NCBI RefSeq assembly: GCF_001618885.1
Contig: NZ_CP015114.1
Coordinates: forward strand, 2,046,001 to 2,110,000
Direction: 5' to 3'
DNA from: Staphylococcus condimenti
GTDB lineage: Bacteria; Bacillota; Bacilli; Staphylococcales; Staphylococcaceae
DNA: 64,000 bases
A program made the position numbers and the translations under genes. This document shows positions 18,566-29,311 of this stretch, one piece after another (within the stretch, counting starts at the first letter, position 1; each line of letters begins with the position of its first letter). Below the pieces are notes generated by a model, which saw nothing but the letters and a program-made list of their open reading frames with translations, made no database searches and had not been told where the DNA came from.

Positions 18566-18595
18566 AACCCCTTACTACGCCAATAGTAAGGGGTT
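18560..18595 (-). terminator. Terminator of the pan operon
   Basis: AACCCCTTACTA and TAGTAAGGGGTT form a perfect 12-bp stem around a six-base loop. On the minus strand it is followed by TTCTTTTT, so it ends the panBCD transcript. Confidence 0.88.
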
Positions 18596-18697
18596 TGGTA
18601 TGCCATAATGTTGTTGTATTTATTATATTTTACTTACCTTCTTCAATGCACAAGTACATAAATATAACTATAGATAATATAAAATGGTCATCCTTAA

Positions 18698-20743
<2,046 letters not shown>

Positions 20744-20810
20744 TTCATCATATCCTTTATTTAATATAACGATATAATAACACAAATAAGGAAATTTCGA
20801 GGTGATTTAA

Positions 20811-21692
20811 GTGGATCTACAATATGGAATTATTGGACCAGGCGCAGTCGGTACTACAATTGCTTATGAACTTTTGCGTAATTTCAATTCAAATCAAGTA
20901 CATCTGTTTGGGAGAAAAGAGGGGGAAGTCCTTTATCAACAACGTGATACAAAAGAAGAAGCAGTTATTGAGACTGAAACATTAGCACGATTCAATGACA
21001 CATTAGACGTACTCTTTATAGCGGTTAAAACACATCAATTGGATCGTGTAATTGAACAAATGGAACATGTGATTGATGATGATACCGTGATTATTTTGGC
21101 ACAAAACGGTCATGGTCAAATTGAAAAAATTGACCATCCTCATGTATATCAAGCGGTTGTTTATATCAGCGGGCAAAAAACAGATGAGGGTGTTGTACAT
21201 TTCAGAGATCGCATTTTGCAGCTGCAAGAAGATGAATATACTGCTGAACTCGTTGAGCAATTAGCAGATACGCGTTTGGAGTTTCAACTTCAATCATATA
21301 TCGAAACGTATATTTGGTATAAGCTGCTCGTCAACCTTGGTATTAATTCAGTAACTGCAGCGGGAAGACAAACTGCTTCGGTTTTAAAAGTGCCAGAAAT
21401 CCGCAATTTATGTCGTAATTTATTAGAAGAAGGACAAAGAATAGCAGAAGCAGTAGGTATTGTGTTACCAGAAACAATTGTAGAAGATATTATGAAAATA
21501 TATGCAGGGTATCCAGATGATATGGGAACGAGTATGTATTATGACATTATCAATGGTGCGCCTTTAGAGGTGGATGCAATTCAAGGATTTATATATCGGA
21601 CAGGACAATCTTTGGATCTTTATACACCTTATTTAGAAACCATCTACAGCATTTTAGCAGCGTCTGAGAATGGAAAAATAAATCAGAAATAA
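20811..21692 (+). CDS. panE: 2-dehydropantoate 2-reductase PanE
   Basis: A 293-residue NADPH-dependent reductase that makes pantoate from ketopantoate. The start is the GTG at 20811 behind GAGGTGATTT. The Rossmann motif is GIIGPGAVGTTIAYEL at about 6-21 and the catalytic lysine is in WYKLLVNLGINS. It is divergent from panBCD with 67 bases between the starts, so one short promoter region drives all four pantothenate genes. Confidence 0.93.
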   Translation: MDLQYGIIGPGAVGTTIAYELLRNFNSNQVHLFGRKEGEVLYQQRDTKEEAVIETETLARFNDTLDVLFIAVKTHQLDRVIEQMEHVIDDDTVIILAQNGHGQIEKIDHPHVYQAVVYISGQKTDEGVVHFRDRILQLQEDEYTAELVEQLADTRLEFQLQSYIETYIWYKLLVNLGINSVTAAGRQTASVLKVPEIRNLCRNLLEEGQRIAEAVGIVLPETIVEDIMKIYAGYPDDMGTSMYYDIINGAPLEVDAIQGFIYRTGQSLDLYTPYLETIYSILAASENGKINQK

Positions 21693-21810
21693 GGTGAGAT
21701 TTTGCTCGCAATTTCTCTGTGAATTTTGTATAATATTATTATTTTAATTTTATTGTAAAAGATAAAAAGATTGTGGTAAGTGAAAGATGATGAAAGGTGG
21801 TTGAAAAACG

Positions 21811-21873
21811 ATGAGTAAGGTAGAACGTAAGTTGATTTTAAAATTGAATATGAATTGCGTGATACCTTCTTAG
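21811..21873 (+). CDS. Possible 20-residue peptide upstream of the coiled-coil genes
   Basis: ATG at 21811 follows GAAAGGTGG at a fair distance and encodes a short basic-hydrophobic peptide (MSKVERKLILKLNMNCVIPS) before TAG. It may be a leader peptide, a small protein, or a remnant. Nothing else supports it. Confidence 0.25.
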   Translation: MSKVERKLILKLNMNCVIPS

Positions 21874-21942
21874 TATTTTAACCATCCTAATTTTGCAGGC
21901 ACTTCACAAAGTATAAAACACCTTAAGAAAGAAGGAAACAAC

Positions 21943-22377
21943 ATGAGTGCACAACAAAATAGTCATCAAAGCAGCGCGCAAAATTCAGCAATCATCACAA
22001 GATTAGATCATTTAGAATTAAGAATGACACATTTGGAAGAAAATAAGGATACGAATTATCGTCTTTTGAGTACAAAAATTAACAGTTTTGAAAAAGAAAA
22101 TGAAAAAGAACACAAACGTCTGCATGAAAAAATAGATGCTATTGACGAAAAAATAGAGAAATTAGATGCAAAGATAGACAATAAAATAGAAAGTCTAGAT
22201 TCAAAGATTGATAATCTAGAATCGAAAATGAACAAAAAAATAGATAATCTTGAATCGAAAATAAACAATAAATTTGATGAATTTAAGAAAGACTTGAAGT
22301 GGGAATTAGGTTTAGGTGCTACTATCGTGACAGCTACTATAGCTCTCATTAACGTAGTCCAACATTTCTTATCTTAA
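21943..22377 (+). CDS. Membrane-anchored hendecad coiled-coil protein, copy 1
   Basis: A 144-residue protein of three parts. Residues 1-17 are a polar Gln/Ser/Asn-rich head. Residues about 18-120 are a highly charged coiled coil. One hydrophobic segment at about 121-143 ends the chain. The coiled coil starts in heptads (Ile64, 71, 78) and then runs in 11-residue repeats: Ile78, Ile89, Ile100 and Phe111 head the units IDNKIESLDSK, IDNLESKMNKK, IDNLESKINNK and FDEFKKDLKWE. The architecture (polar head, hendecad rod, tail anchor) recalls Borrelia Bdr proteins and phage XhlA-like proteins, but I cannot assign a family. AGAAGGAAACAAC precedes the ATG and is repeated before copy 2. Confidence 0.75.
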   Translation: MSAQQNSHQSSAQNSAIITRLDHLELRMTHLEENKDTNYRLLSTKINSFEKENEKEHKRLHEKIDAIDEKIEKLDAKIDNKIESLDSKIDNLESKMNKKIDNLESKINNKFDEFKKDLKWELGLGATIVTATIALINVVQHFLS

Positions 22378-22455
22378 TGTAAAGGCAAAATCGCATACTC
22401 AACTGTAGGTAAAATGCTTAACGTTCACAATGACATTAAGAAAGAAGGAAACAAC

Positions 22456-22977
22456 ATGAACACACACCCAAACAATCAACAAAGTAACACGCAACATTCA
22501 ATCATTATTAAAAGATTAGATCGATTGGAAACAGATTTTCAAAATTTTAAAGAGGCTAGAGAAAACAATGTTTGTATGTTAAATCAAAGTATTGATGGAT
22601 TCAAAGAAACAAACAGCAAAGAGCATCAACAGATATATAAAACGATAGATGAATTCAAGGAAGCTAACAGCAAAGAGCATCAGCAAATATATAAAACAAT
22701 AGATGAATTCAAGGAAACAAACTCTAAGGAACATCAAATGATACACGAGCGTATCGATGAGTTTAAAGCATTAAACAGCAAAGAACATCAAATGATATTC
22801 AAATGTATAGATGATGTAAAAGAAAGTGTTAATGATGTAAAAGAAAGTGTCAATGACGTAAAAGACAGCTTCAAGGATTTGAGAAGAGACTTAACTTTGA
22901 TGCTCTCTATAGCAGTAGGTTTTACTGGAATTTTTTCGACAGTGATAGGTATAGTGCAATATTTATTGATTAAATAA
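22456..22977 (+). CDS. Membrane-anchored coiled-coil protein, copy 2
   Basis: A 173-residue protein that is clearly a paralogue of the preceding gene. It has the same polar head (about 1-15), the same I-I-RLD-LE start, and the same leader sequence AAGAAAGAAGGAAACAAC before the ATG at 22456. Its rod is built differently, from four 18-residue repeats at 46-63, 64-81, 82-99 and 100-117 of the type IDEFKETNSKEHQQIYKT (7+11 residues). Three heptads VNDVKES-like follow at about 118-138. A carboxyl-terminal hydrophobic segment (about 149-171) anchors it. The rod would extend into the cytoplasm or to the cell surface depending on topology; there is no signal peptide. Function unknown. Confidence 0.75.
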   Translation: MNTHPNNQQSNTQHSIIIKRLDRLETDFQNFKEARENNVCMLNQSIDGFKETNSKEHQQIYKTIDEFKEANSKEHQQIYKTIDEFKETNSKEHQMIHERIDEFKALNSKEHQMIFKCIDDVKESVNDVKESVNDVKDSFKDLRRDLTLMLSIAVGFTGIFSTVIGIVQYLLIK

Positions 22978-23169
22978 GCATTGTTGGTAGCTGAGCAGAA
23001 AATAAAAAGGTATATTGGTTAAAGATTAAAATAACAAATGAGATGAGCAGGGGCTGAAAATGCTTCTGTTTTTTCATTATTATCATTACATAAGTTGTCT
23101 TTTAAAAAATCTTTATAAAATATATGGTAAAATACGGATGACTATACATTACGCAAAAGAGGGAAAACA

Positions 23170-24327
23170 ATGACAGAATTTGTAGTGGCTAATGGCCATA
23201 TTTATACAGAAGATGGAGTAATAGATCAAGGGTACATCAGAGTTGCGAATGGAAAAATTGCTGAAGTAGGTTCAGGGGATTATAACGGTGACTTACAAGT
23301 TATTGATGCTGAGGGTAAAAATATTTTGCCTGGTTTTATTGATATTCATATTCATGGCGGTTATGGAGAAGATGCGATGGATGCATCTTTTGACGGGATG
23401 AAACATTTATCTGAGTCATTATTATCTGAAGGGACAACAACATATTTAGCGACCACAATGACACAATCTGTGGAAAACATTGACCGTGCTTTGGAAAATG
23501 TTGTGGAATATATGAAGTTTCAAGACAAAGAAAATGCTGCTGAGGTAGCGGGGGTTCATTTAGAAGGGCCTTTTATTTCAGAACATAAAGTAGGTGCACA
23601 AAATCCAAAATATGTACAAAGACCTACTATCGATGCGATTCAACATTTCCAAGCAGTTGCACAAGGTAATATTAAAGTCATGACTTTTGCGCCAGAAGTA
23701 GAAGGTGCAAAAGAAGCTTTAGAAGCACTCAGTGATAATATTATTTTTTCAATCGGGCATACTGTTGCGACATATGATGAAGTGAATGAAGCTGTCGCAC
23801 ATGGTGCTAAACATGCAACACATTTATATAATGCAGGAACACCGTTTGAACATCGTGCGCCGGGCGTTTTTGGTGCAGTATGGACGAATGATGAGATTAA
23901 TGCAGAAGCAATTGTAGATGGTATACATTCACATCCTGCTGCAATTAAGACAGCGTTCAGAATGAAAGGCAATCAGCATTTCTACTTGATTACAGATGCA
24001 ATGCGTGCTAAAGGAATGCCAGATGGAGAGTATGATTTAGGCGGACAAAATGTTACTGTTAAAGGATCAGAAGCACGTTTAGCTTCTGGCGCACTTGCAG
24101 GCAGTATTTTAAAAATGAACGATGGCGTGCGTAATTTAATAGCATTCACAGAGTCATCTTTAGAAGAAGTATGGCGTGCGACAAGTTTAAATCAAGCGAT
24201 TGCTTTAGATATTGATAATAAAAAAGGCAGTATTCAAGTTGGTAAAGATGCTGATTTAGTTATTGTCGATGATAATATTAATGTCTCAACAACAATTAAA
24301 AATGGCACGATTCATGCATTTGAATAA
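23170..24327 (+). CDS. nagA: N-acetylglucosamine-6-phosphate deacetylase NagA
   Basis: A 385-residue amidohydrolase that removes acetate from GlcNAc-6-phosphate during amino-sugar recycling. Metal and substrate motifs: HIHGG with His60 and His62, HLEGPFIS at about 129, GHTVATYDE, HLYNAGTPFEHRAPG and ITDAMRAKGMPDG. AGAGGG lies before the ATG. It stands alone: no nagB is adjacent. A terminator follows. Confidence 0.95.
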   Translation: MTEFVVANGHIYTEDGVIDQGYIRVANGKIAEVGSGDYNGDLQVIDAEGKNILPGFIDIHIHGGYGEDAMDASFDGMKHLSESLLSEGTTTYLATTMTQSVENIDRALENVVEYMKFQDKENAAEVAGVHLEGPFISEHKVGAQNPKYVQRPTIDAIQHFQAVAQGNIKVMTFAPEVEGAKEALEALSDNIIFSIGHTVATYDEVNEAVAHGAKHATHLYNAGTPFEHRAPGVFGAVWTNDEINAEAIVDGIHSHPAAIKTAFRMKGNQHFYLITDAMRAKGMPDGEYDLGGQNVTVKGSEARLASGALAGSILKMNDGVRNLIAFTESSLEEVWRATSLNQAIALDIDNKKGSIQVGKDADLVIVDDNINVSTTIKNGTIHAFE

Positions 24328-24342
24328 ATGAAGTGCCAATAG

Positions 24343-24374
24343 CTCTCGTATTGTTAAAATACGGGAGTTTTTAT
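24343..24374 (+). terminator. Terminator after nagA
   Basis: CTCTCGTATT pairs with AATACGGGAG (with G-T pairs), loop GTTAA, then TTTTTATTTT. Confidence 0.85.
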
Positions 24375-24634
24375 TTTGGGTTCATGTAATCCTTAAAATA
24401 CTATGTATAGTATTTTATTACGTTGATTAAACAAAACAATATAATTATTGTTGGTTTATATGATTCTCATGAATAATTCTTACAGTCCTAACATTAAATT
24501 AATAATTTCTTAAAACTTGGTTGCTACAATTTAGGTGAAAGGGAGTCAACGACCATAATTAACTGTTTTAAGGTTTCTATTTTTAAGGTTGAATGCTTCC
24601 CTTATTAAATCATATCTATTTTGGAGGTAGGGCA
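24375..24634. other. Intergenic region before the exported metallophosphatase
   Basis: AT-rich and non-coding. TACAAT near 24527 could be the -10 of the next gene. GGAGGT at 24623-24628 is its ribosome site. No operator is recognised. Confidence 0.4.
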
Positions 24635-26476
24635 TTGAAGAATATCAAGATGACTAAAATTGTAGCGGGCAGTATGGCAAGTTTAATGTTGTTATTAGCA
24701 GCAGGGACACCGCAAAATGCAGAAGCGGATACAAATAATCAAGCTGCATCCCAACAAACACAGCAAAATGATCAATCACAACAAGCAACAAATAAAGATG
24801 GTATCAAATTGATGAAAGAAAAACCTGAAGTTGCACCGATTCCTAAAAAGAACACACCTAATAGAATCATTACAAACTTCAACGGTAATCCTCAAAAAGA
24901 AATGGGATTCAACTGGTATACGACTGATAAAGCAGAAAAACCTCAAGTATGGGTTTCAACTTCTAAAGATATGAAAGATGCTAAGACTTTTGAAGCCAAA
25001 GCAAAACAAGTGGACTCTCAATACATAGAAAGAGACAAAACAGGACACTTTATTTTTGCAGATGTAGAGAAAAATGATGAAGGTGAACCTGTTAAAGATA
25101 AGAATGGTAAAGAAAAAATCAATGGTTATTATACGGATGAAAATGTAAGTGGTCCTGAATGGACAAGTGGAGATCAGCACGGTAAAGCTTCTTTGAAAAA
25201 TGAAAAAGAATATGTTTACAAAGCACAAGCTAAAGACTTAAAACCTAATACACAATACTACTATAAAGTAGGAAGCAAAAATGGTGAACAAAGCCAAGTG
25301 GGACAATTTAAAACAGGCGGCAGCGAAAAAGATCCATTTAAATTCGTACAATATACGGATACACAAAATGCTTACTGGAACGAACACGTGAGAAATGAAG
25401 CACAATTTGGTGCAAATACAATTGCAGAAGCAATTAAAACAGCAGGTAATCCAGACTTTGCATTGCATACAGGGGACTTTGTAGAGAATTCACAAACGGA
25501 AGATGAATGGAATGATATTTACGATAAATCTCGTCCATCATTTATGTCTTTACCTATTGCAGCTGCAGCAGGTAACCACGATGAGTATCCATTCAATGAA
25601 GATGACAAAAAGCTATTAGATCGATTCAACCGCCACGTTAATGTGCCTAAAGCAAACAATGCAGTCAATGGCGGTTCATACTATTCATTTGATTACAATA
25701 ATGCACATATGGTAGTTGCTAATACAAACGACAATAAGAAAAGTAAAGATAACCCAGATGAAAAAGCAATCGGTAAAGAACAAATGAAATGGATTAAAGA
25801 GGACATTAAAAAAGCACGTAAAAATGGTTCTAAATGGATTATTTTAAACTTGCATAAACCAATGTACTCTAAGTCTTACCATGCATTGACTGATGAAGAT
25901 ATTAAAAAAGTGCGTAAAGAATTAACAAAAGAAATTGATGATTTAGATGTTGATTTAGTATTACAAGGTCATGACCACGTATTAGCACGTACTAAAGTAT
26001 TACAACATACTTCTACTAAGAACAGCTTTGTAAATGCGAAGATTGAAGATGCGAAACAAGTGACAGGTAAAGATGGCGTTAAATATTATGACAACCCTAA
26101 AGGTTCAGTATACGTATTACCGAACACAGGCGGTACAAAAGCATATGATGATATTTACAGCCGTTCATTAGATCACATTAAGAAAATTCAACCAGATTTA
26201 AAATGGTTAACTGAAGAACAACGTAAAGAATACAACAATTTATTTGCAATAGGTGAACAACCTCAAAAAACAGCAGCGTTTAACGACAGTCATGAAAACA
26301 ATCGTGATTCTTCAGATCAAAACTTCTCAGTATACGAAGTTAAAGGCAACAAATTGATTGTGAAGATTTATCAACTACGCGGAGATATCAGCAAAGGTGA
26401 ACCAAGATCTGTTAAATTGATTGACCAATTCGGTATTACAAAAGATGACAATAAAAAAGATGGAAATAAAAAATAA
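24635..26476 (+). CDS. Exported purple-acid-phosphatase-like metallophosphoesterase
   Basis: A 613-residue secreted protein. I choose the TTG at 24635, six bases after GGAGGT; the next ATG at 24650 is 21 bases away. The signal peptide ends near AEA-D (about residue 32), then a Gln/Asn-rich linker follows. Residues about 65-215 form a fibronectin-like purple acid phosphatase N domain. Residues about 225-480 are the calcineurin-like catalytic domain with QYTDTQ, TGDFVEN, AAGNHDEYP, NLHKPMYS and QGHDHVL, the metal-binding set. The tail is Lys/Asp-rich. No sortase motif is seen. It may release phosphate from extracellular esters; the substrate is unknown. Confidence 0.85.
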   Translation: MKNIKMTKIVAGSMASLMLLLAAGTPQNAEADTNNQAASQQTQQNDQSQQATNKDGIKLMKEKPEVAPIPKKNTPNRIITNFNGNPQKEMGFNWYTTDKAEKPQVWVSTSKDMKDAKTFEAKAKQVDSQYIERDKTGHFIFADVEKNDEGEPVKDKNGKEKINGYYTDENVSGPEWTSGDQHGKASLKNEKEYVYKAQAKDLKPNTQYYYKVGSKNGEQSQVGQFKTGGSEKDPFKFVQYTDTQNAYWNEHVRNEAQFGANTIAEAIKTAGNPDFALHTGDFVENSQTEDEWNDIYDKSRPSFMSLPIAAAAGNHDEYPFNEDDKKLLDRFNRHVNVPKANNAVNGGSYYSFDYNNAHMVVANTNDNKKSKDNPDEKAIGKEQMKWIKEDIKKARKNGSKWIILNLHKPMYSKSYHALTDEDIKKVRKELTKEIDDLDVDLVLQGHDHVLARTKVLQHTSTKNSFVNAKIEDAKQVTGKDGVKYYDNPKGSVYVLPNTGGTKAYDDIYSRSLDHIKKIQPDLKWLTEEQRKEYNNLFAIGEQPQKTAAFNDSHENNRDSSDQNFSVYEVKGNKLIVKIYQLRGDISKGEPRSVKLIDQFGITKDDNKKDGNKK

Positions 26477-26493
26477 GCAGGTTTAACAAAGAA

Positions 26494-26526
26494 AAGGAAC
26501 TCGTCGATTGAAAGTGACGAGTTCTG
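26494..26526 (+). terminator. Perfect hairpin between the phosphatase and lipoprotein genes
   Basis: GAACTCGTC and GACGAGTTC pair perfectly around a 10-base loop. The T-run is broken (TGATTCTTTAT), so it may only partly stop transcription into the lipoprotein gene. Confidence 0.6.
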
Positions 26527-26552
26527 ATTCTTTATACATAGGAGGCAATAGC

Positions 26553-27257
26553 GTGAAACGATTCTTAACATATTCAGCAGCAGTCGCAAGTTTGAGTTTG
26601 CTTTTAACAGGATGCAGCAGTAATGAAGGTAAGAAAACAAGCGATGCACATGCACAGACAGAACAGCAACATTCAAAAGAAGCCTCAACTTCAAAAGACA
26701 TTAAAATCAATAAAGAAAAATTATCTGATCAAGAACGTGAAAATATGAAAAAAGAAGTATTAGATTGGGCAGATAAGCGTGCAAAACAAAAAGGATTAGC
26801 AGTTTCAAACCGCTATTTCGGAGCGGGAGAGATTTCTAACGGAGATTGGTATGCGATGACACCAAAAGGTGAGATGCAAGTCAGTAATCAAGGATCACCT
26901 GGACCTAAAGCATTTGACCGTCATAATTTAGTGGGTGTTGTGATGTATAAATCAAAAGATGGCACAACTGGATTTGATTCTAAAGCTAAGGACTTAACGA
27001 ATATTGAAAGTTATCAAAATGTAGCAGATTTGAATCAACCTGTTACGAAATATTTATTTGCAGATGACGGTAATGTTTATGAGTATACTTTTAAACCGGA
27101 TGAAAAAGTAACTTTATCGTCAGGTTTTGCGCCTAAAGACCACAATGATAAAGATCCTAATTTGAAACCAGATCATGCTTTCAGCTTAAGTGAAGATGAA
27201 TCAGCGGATGAAACAATGCAACATCTAGTGAAGCAGTATGGAAGTCAAAAGAAGTAA
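26553..27257 (+). CDS. Lipoprotein of unknown function
   Basis: A 234-residue lipoprotein. The start is the GTG at 26553 behind AGGAGG. The signal MKRFLTYSAAVASLSLLLTGC ends in lipobox LLTGC with Cys21 as the lipid-modified residue. A Ser/Thr/Glu-rich linker follows (about 22-55), then a globular domain with YFGAGEISNGDWYAMTPKGE and a second half rich in Lys and Asp. I do not recognise the domain. It shares orientation and a weak hairpin with the upstream phosphatase, so the two may be co-transcribed and both act outside the membrane. Confidence 0.8.
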   Translation: MKRFLTYSAAVASLSLLLTGCSSNEGKKTSDAHAQTEQQHSKEASTSKDIKINKEKLSDQERENMKKEVLDWADKRAKQKGLAVSNRYFGAGEISNGDWYAMTPKGEMQVSNQGSPGPKAFDRHNLVGVVMYKSKDGTTGFDSKAKDLTNIESYQNVADLNQPVTKYLFADDGNVYEYTFKPDEKVTLSSGFAPKDHNDKDPNLKPDHAFSLSEDESADETMQHLVKQYGSQKK

Positions 27258-27269
27258 AATTAAAATGCG

Positions 27270-27300
27270 AAAACCCAGGTTCTAAGCCTGGGTTTTTCTG
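27270..27300. terminator. Bidirectional terminator
   Basis: AAACCCAGG and CCTGGGTTT form a 9-bp stem with A- and T-rich flanks. It serves the lipoprotein gene and, on the other strand, the epimerase gene. Confidence 0.9.
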
Positions 27301-27305
27301 TGTCT

Positions 27306-28238
27306 TCAGTCTTGATTGTATTTCAGATATTCCGCAATACCTTTCATCACATCATATTCAGGAGTGAAGCCTAAGTCTTTTAGTGGCGTAACATCTGAAT
27401 AAGAATGTTTTATATCTCCTGCACGTGCTTCTTTGAAACTATATGGTACTTCGTATCCGAAGTAATCTGCGAATGCATTGAAAACAGTAATTAGGTCAGT
27501 TTGATTACCTGTTCCGGCATTATAGACTTTTCCATTTGTCTCTTCATCTTGAATCACAATCCAGATGGCTTGTAATAAATCTTTGATATAAATAAAATCG
27601 CGTGTTTGTTTTCCATCTCCGAAGAAGGTAAAAGGTGCTTTATTTAAGAATTTTTGATTTATTATAGATAATACGCCAGAGTAATCTGATTCTGGGTTTT
27701 GACGCGGACCATATACATTAAAGAAACGTAGTGCGACAGTCGGAAGTCCGTATAAGGAATGATAAATTTTTGAATATTGTTCACCTGCAAATTTTTGGAC
27801 TGCATAAGGTGATAAAGGATTGACATTTGAACCTTCCACTGACTTCGGCAAATCTGGCAAATCTCCATAAATTGCAGCTGATGAAGCAAAGAAGAATTTT
27901 TTTAAATGATCATTATATTGACGGTTGGCTTCTAATAAGTGGATTGTAGAATCAATGTTATCCGCATTTGATTCTACAGGTTTTTCAACCGTTTCAACGA
28001 CACTGACCATCGCAGCCATATGGAACACGTAATCAAATTGATGTGTTTTAACTAATTCTGTTATCAATTCGAAGTTTTTAACATTCTCATGATAAAAATG
28101 AGTTTCATCTATGAAAGGAATATTCTCTCTTTTTCCGGTAGATAAGTTGTCTATAATAAACACTTCGTGCCCTTCATTATGACACTTTTCGGCAATATGA
28201 GAGCCTATAAAACCGGAACCCCCTGTAATCAATACTTT
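27306..28238 (-). CDS. NAD-dependent nucleotide-sugar epimerase (GalE-like)
   Basis: A 310-residue short-chain-dehydrogenase-type enzyme. I choose the ATG at 28238, eight bases after AAAGGATGG. The Rossmann motif GGSGFIGSH is at about 7-15. The catalytic set is Ser-Ser (FFASSAAIYGD) with Tyr and Lys in SPYAVQKFAGEQY. RFFNVYGPRQNP is typical of UDP-glucose/UDP-GlcNAc 4-epimerases. The sugar specificity cannot be read from the sequence. It is a single gene, not in a sugar or glycosyltransferase operon here. Confidence 0.88.
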   Translation of the reverse strand, partial: KVLITGGSGFIGSHIAEKCHNEGHEVFIIDNLSTGKRENIPFIDETHFYHENVKNFELITELVKTHQFDYVFHMAAMVSVVETVEKPVESNADNIDSTIHLLEANRQYNDHLKKFFFASSAAIYGDLPDLPKSVEGSNVNPLSPYAVQKFAGEQYSKIYHSLYGLPTVALRFFNVYGPRQNPESDYSGVLSIINQKFLNKAPFTFFGDGKQTRDFIYIKDLLQAIWIVIQDEETNGKVYNAGTGNQTDLITVFNAFADYFGYEVPYSFKEARAGDIKHSYSDVTPLKDLGFTPEYDVMKGIAEYLKYNQD

Positions 28239-28528
28239 CATATAAGTAACCATCCTTTATGAATTATTATCTGAAAAATATGTATTTGAATAAAGTTTAG
28301 CATTATAGCTAGGTTTATAAAAGTTATTATTTTGATAAGATTATTAAGATAATATTAAGAAGTAAGTAGAATAGTTAAAAGGCTCAGACTGCGCGGGGTC
28401 TTAAAAGTAAAAAAAGATTTAAATACTGTTTGCTTGTGACGCGGGGTCATATTGTAATGTGAAATTGAGGAAGAAAGTGATTCAATGATAATAAGCAAAT
28501 TTAAAGAGAATTGAGGTGGGTTGAAAAT
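28239..28528. other. Divergent intergenic region with two GCGGGGTC boxes
   Basis: Between the epimerase and the MerR gene. The short GC-rich motif GCGGGGTC occurs twice, at about 28395 and 28441, in otherwise AT-rich DNA (contexts ACTGCGCGGGGTCTT and TGACGCGGGGTCATA). Two copies 46 bases apart before a regulator gene suggest operator half-sites, possibly autoregulatory. This is inference. Confidence 0.45.
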
Positions 28529-29266
28529 ATGGTATATACAACAGGTGAGTTAGCTAAAATGTGCAATGTTTCTGTGAGGACAGTTCAATATTATGATCAA
28601 AAGGGTTTGTTGAAACCAGACAGCGTTGAAAATAACCGACGATATTTTAGTGACAAGGCTAAGATAAGGTTAGAAATCATTAACGTGTTGAAAGAAATGG
28701 ATTGTTCTTTAAAAGAGATTAAAGTTCTTTTGGAAGAAGCGGATTCCATAAAAACGTTGAAGTTTTTGCTTAAACAAAAAGAAGAATCCTTGGAGATACA
28801 ATTGGCAAAGCAACAGGAAAAGCTCAAACAGATTCAAAACTTGAATCATGTAATCGGTCAAAAAAGTGAAGAACCGCTTTCTAACGTCCTCAAATTCAAT
28901 GATATTTCAGAAGGAATGATTGAAATGAGACACTTCAGACGTAATATTATGATTTCAGCAGGCTTCGTAGGTATCGTACAATATGGCAGTATTGCAGCTT
29001 CAATCATCAAACATGACTTTAAACCGATTGGTATTACTGCTCCGTTTTTATTGGCTTATGCAGCAGGGGTAAGTTGGATATATTATAAAAATGTCAGCTA
29101 TGTATGTCCAAATTGCCAACATACTTTTAAACCAACTTTCACTCAAGTGATGTTAGCAAACCATACATTTAAAACACGTAAATTTAAGTGCCCGAATTGT
29201 GGTGAAACGCATTATTGTGTAGAGGTTTTAGACAATGAAAATTTGAATGAACTTGAACAATTATAG
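28529..29266 (+). CDS. Membrane-tethered MerR-type regulator with zinc-ribbon tail
   Basis: A 245-residue protein with three parts. The amino-terminal MerR helix-turn-helix is at about 1-70 (YTTGELAKMCNVSVRTVQYYD), followed by a coiled coil at about 75-115. Two hydrophobic segments lie at about 140-185 (MISAGFVGIVQYGSIAASII and APFLLAYAAGVSWIYY). The carboxyl-terminal zinc ribbon has CPNC at about 195 and CPNC plus a further Cys at about 225-233. The start is the ATG at 28529, nine bases after GAGGTGG. A DNA-binding head fixed to the membrane with a metal-binding tail is unusual for MerR proteins and suggests membrane or metal/redox sensing. The target is unknown. Confidence 0.8.
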   Translation: MVYTTGELAKMCNVSVRTVQYYDQKGLLKPDSVENNRRYFSDKAKIRLEIINVLKEMDCSLKEIKVLLEEADSIKTLKFLLKQKEESLEIQLAKQQEKLKQIQNLNHVIGQKSEEPLSNVLKFNDISEGMIEMRHFRRNIMISAGFVGIVQYGSIAASIIKHDFKPIGITAPFLLAYAAGVSWIYYKNVSYVCPNCQHTFKPTFTQVMLANHTFKTRKFKCPNCGETHYCVEVLDNENLNELEQL

Positions 29267-29274
29267 CCAATAGC

Positions 29275-29310
29275 AAAAGGTCTGCCTTGATAATTGAGGC
29301 AGACCTTTTA
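29275..29310. terminator. Terminator between convergent MerR and carboxypeptidase-like genes
   Basis: AAAAGGTCTGCCT pairs with AGGCAGACCTTTT; usable on both strands. Confidence 0.9.
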
Positions 29311-29311
29311 A

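Noticed and set aside
22056-22349. 97-codon frame opposite the first coiled-coil gene
   Set aside because: Ser/Phe/Ile mirror of a Lys/Glu/Asp repeat; typical shadow frame.
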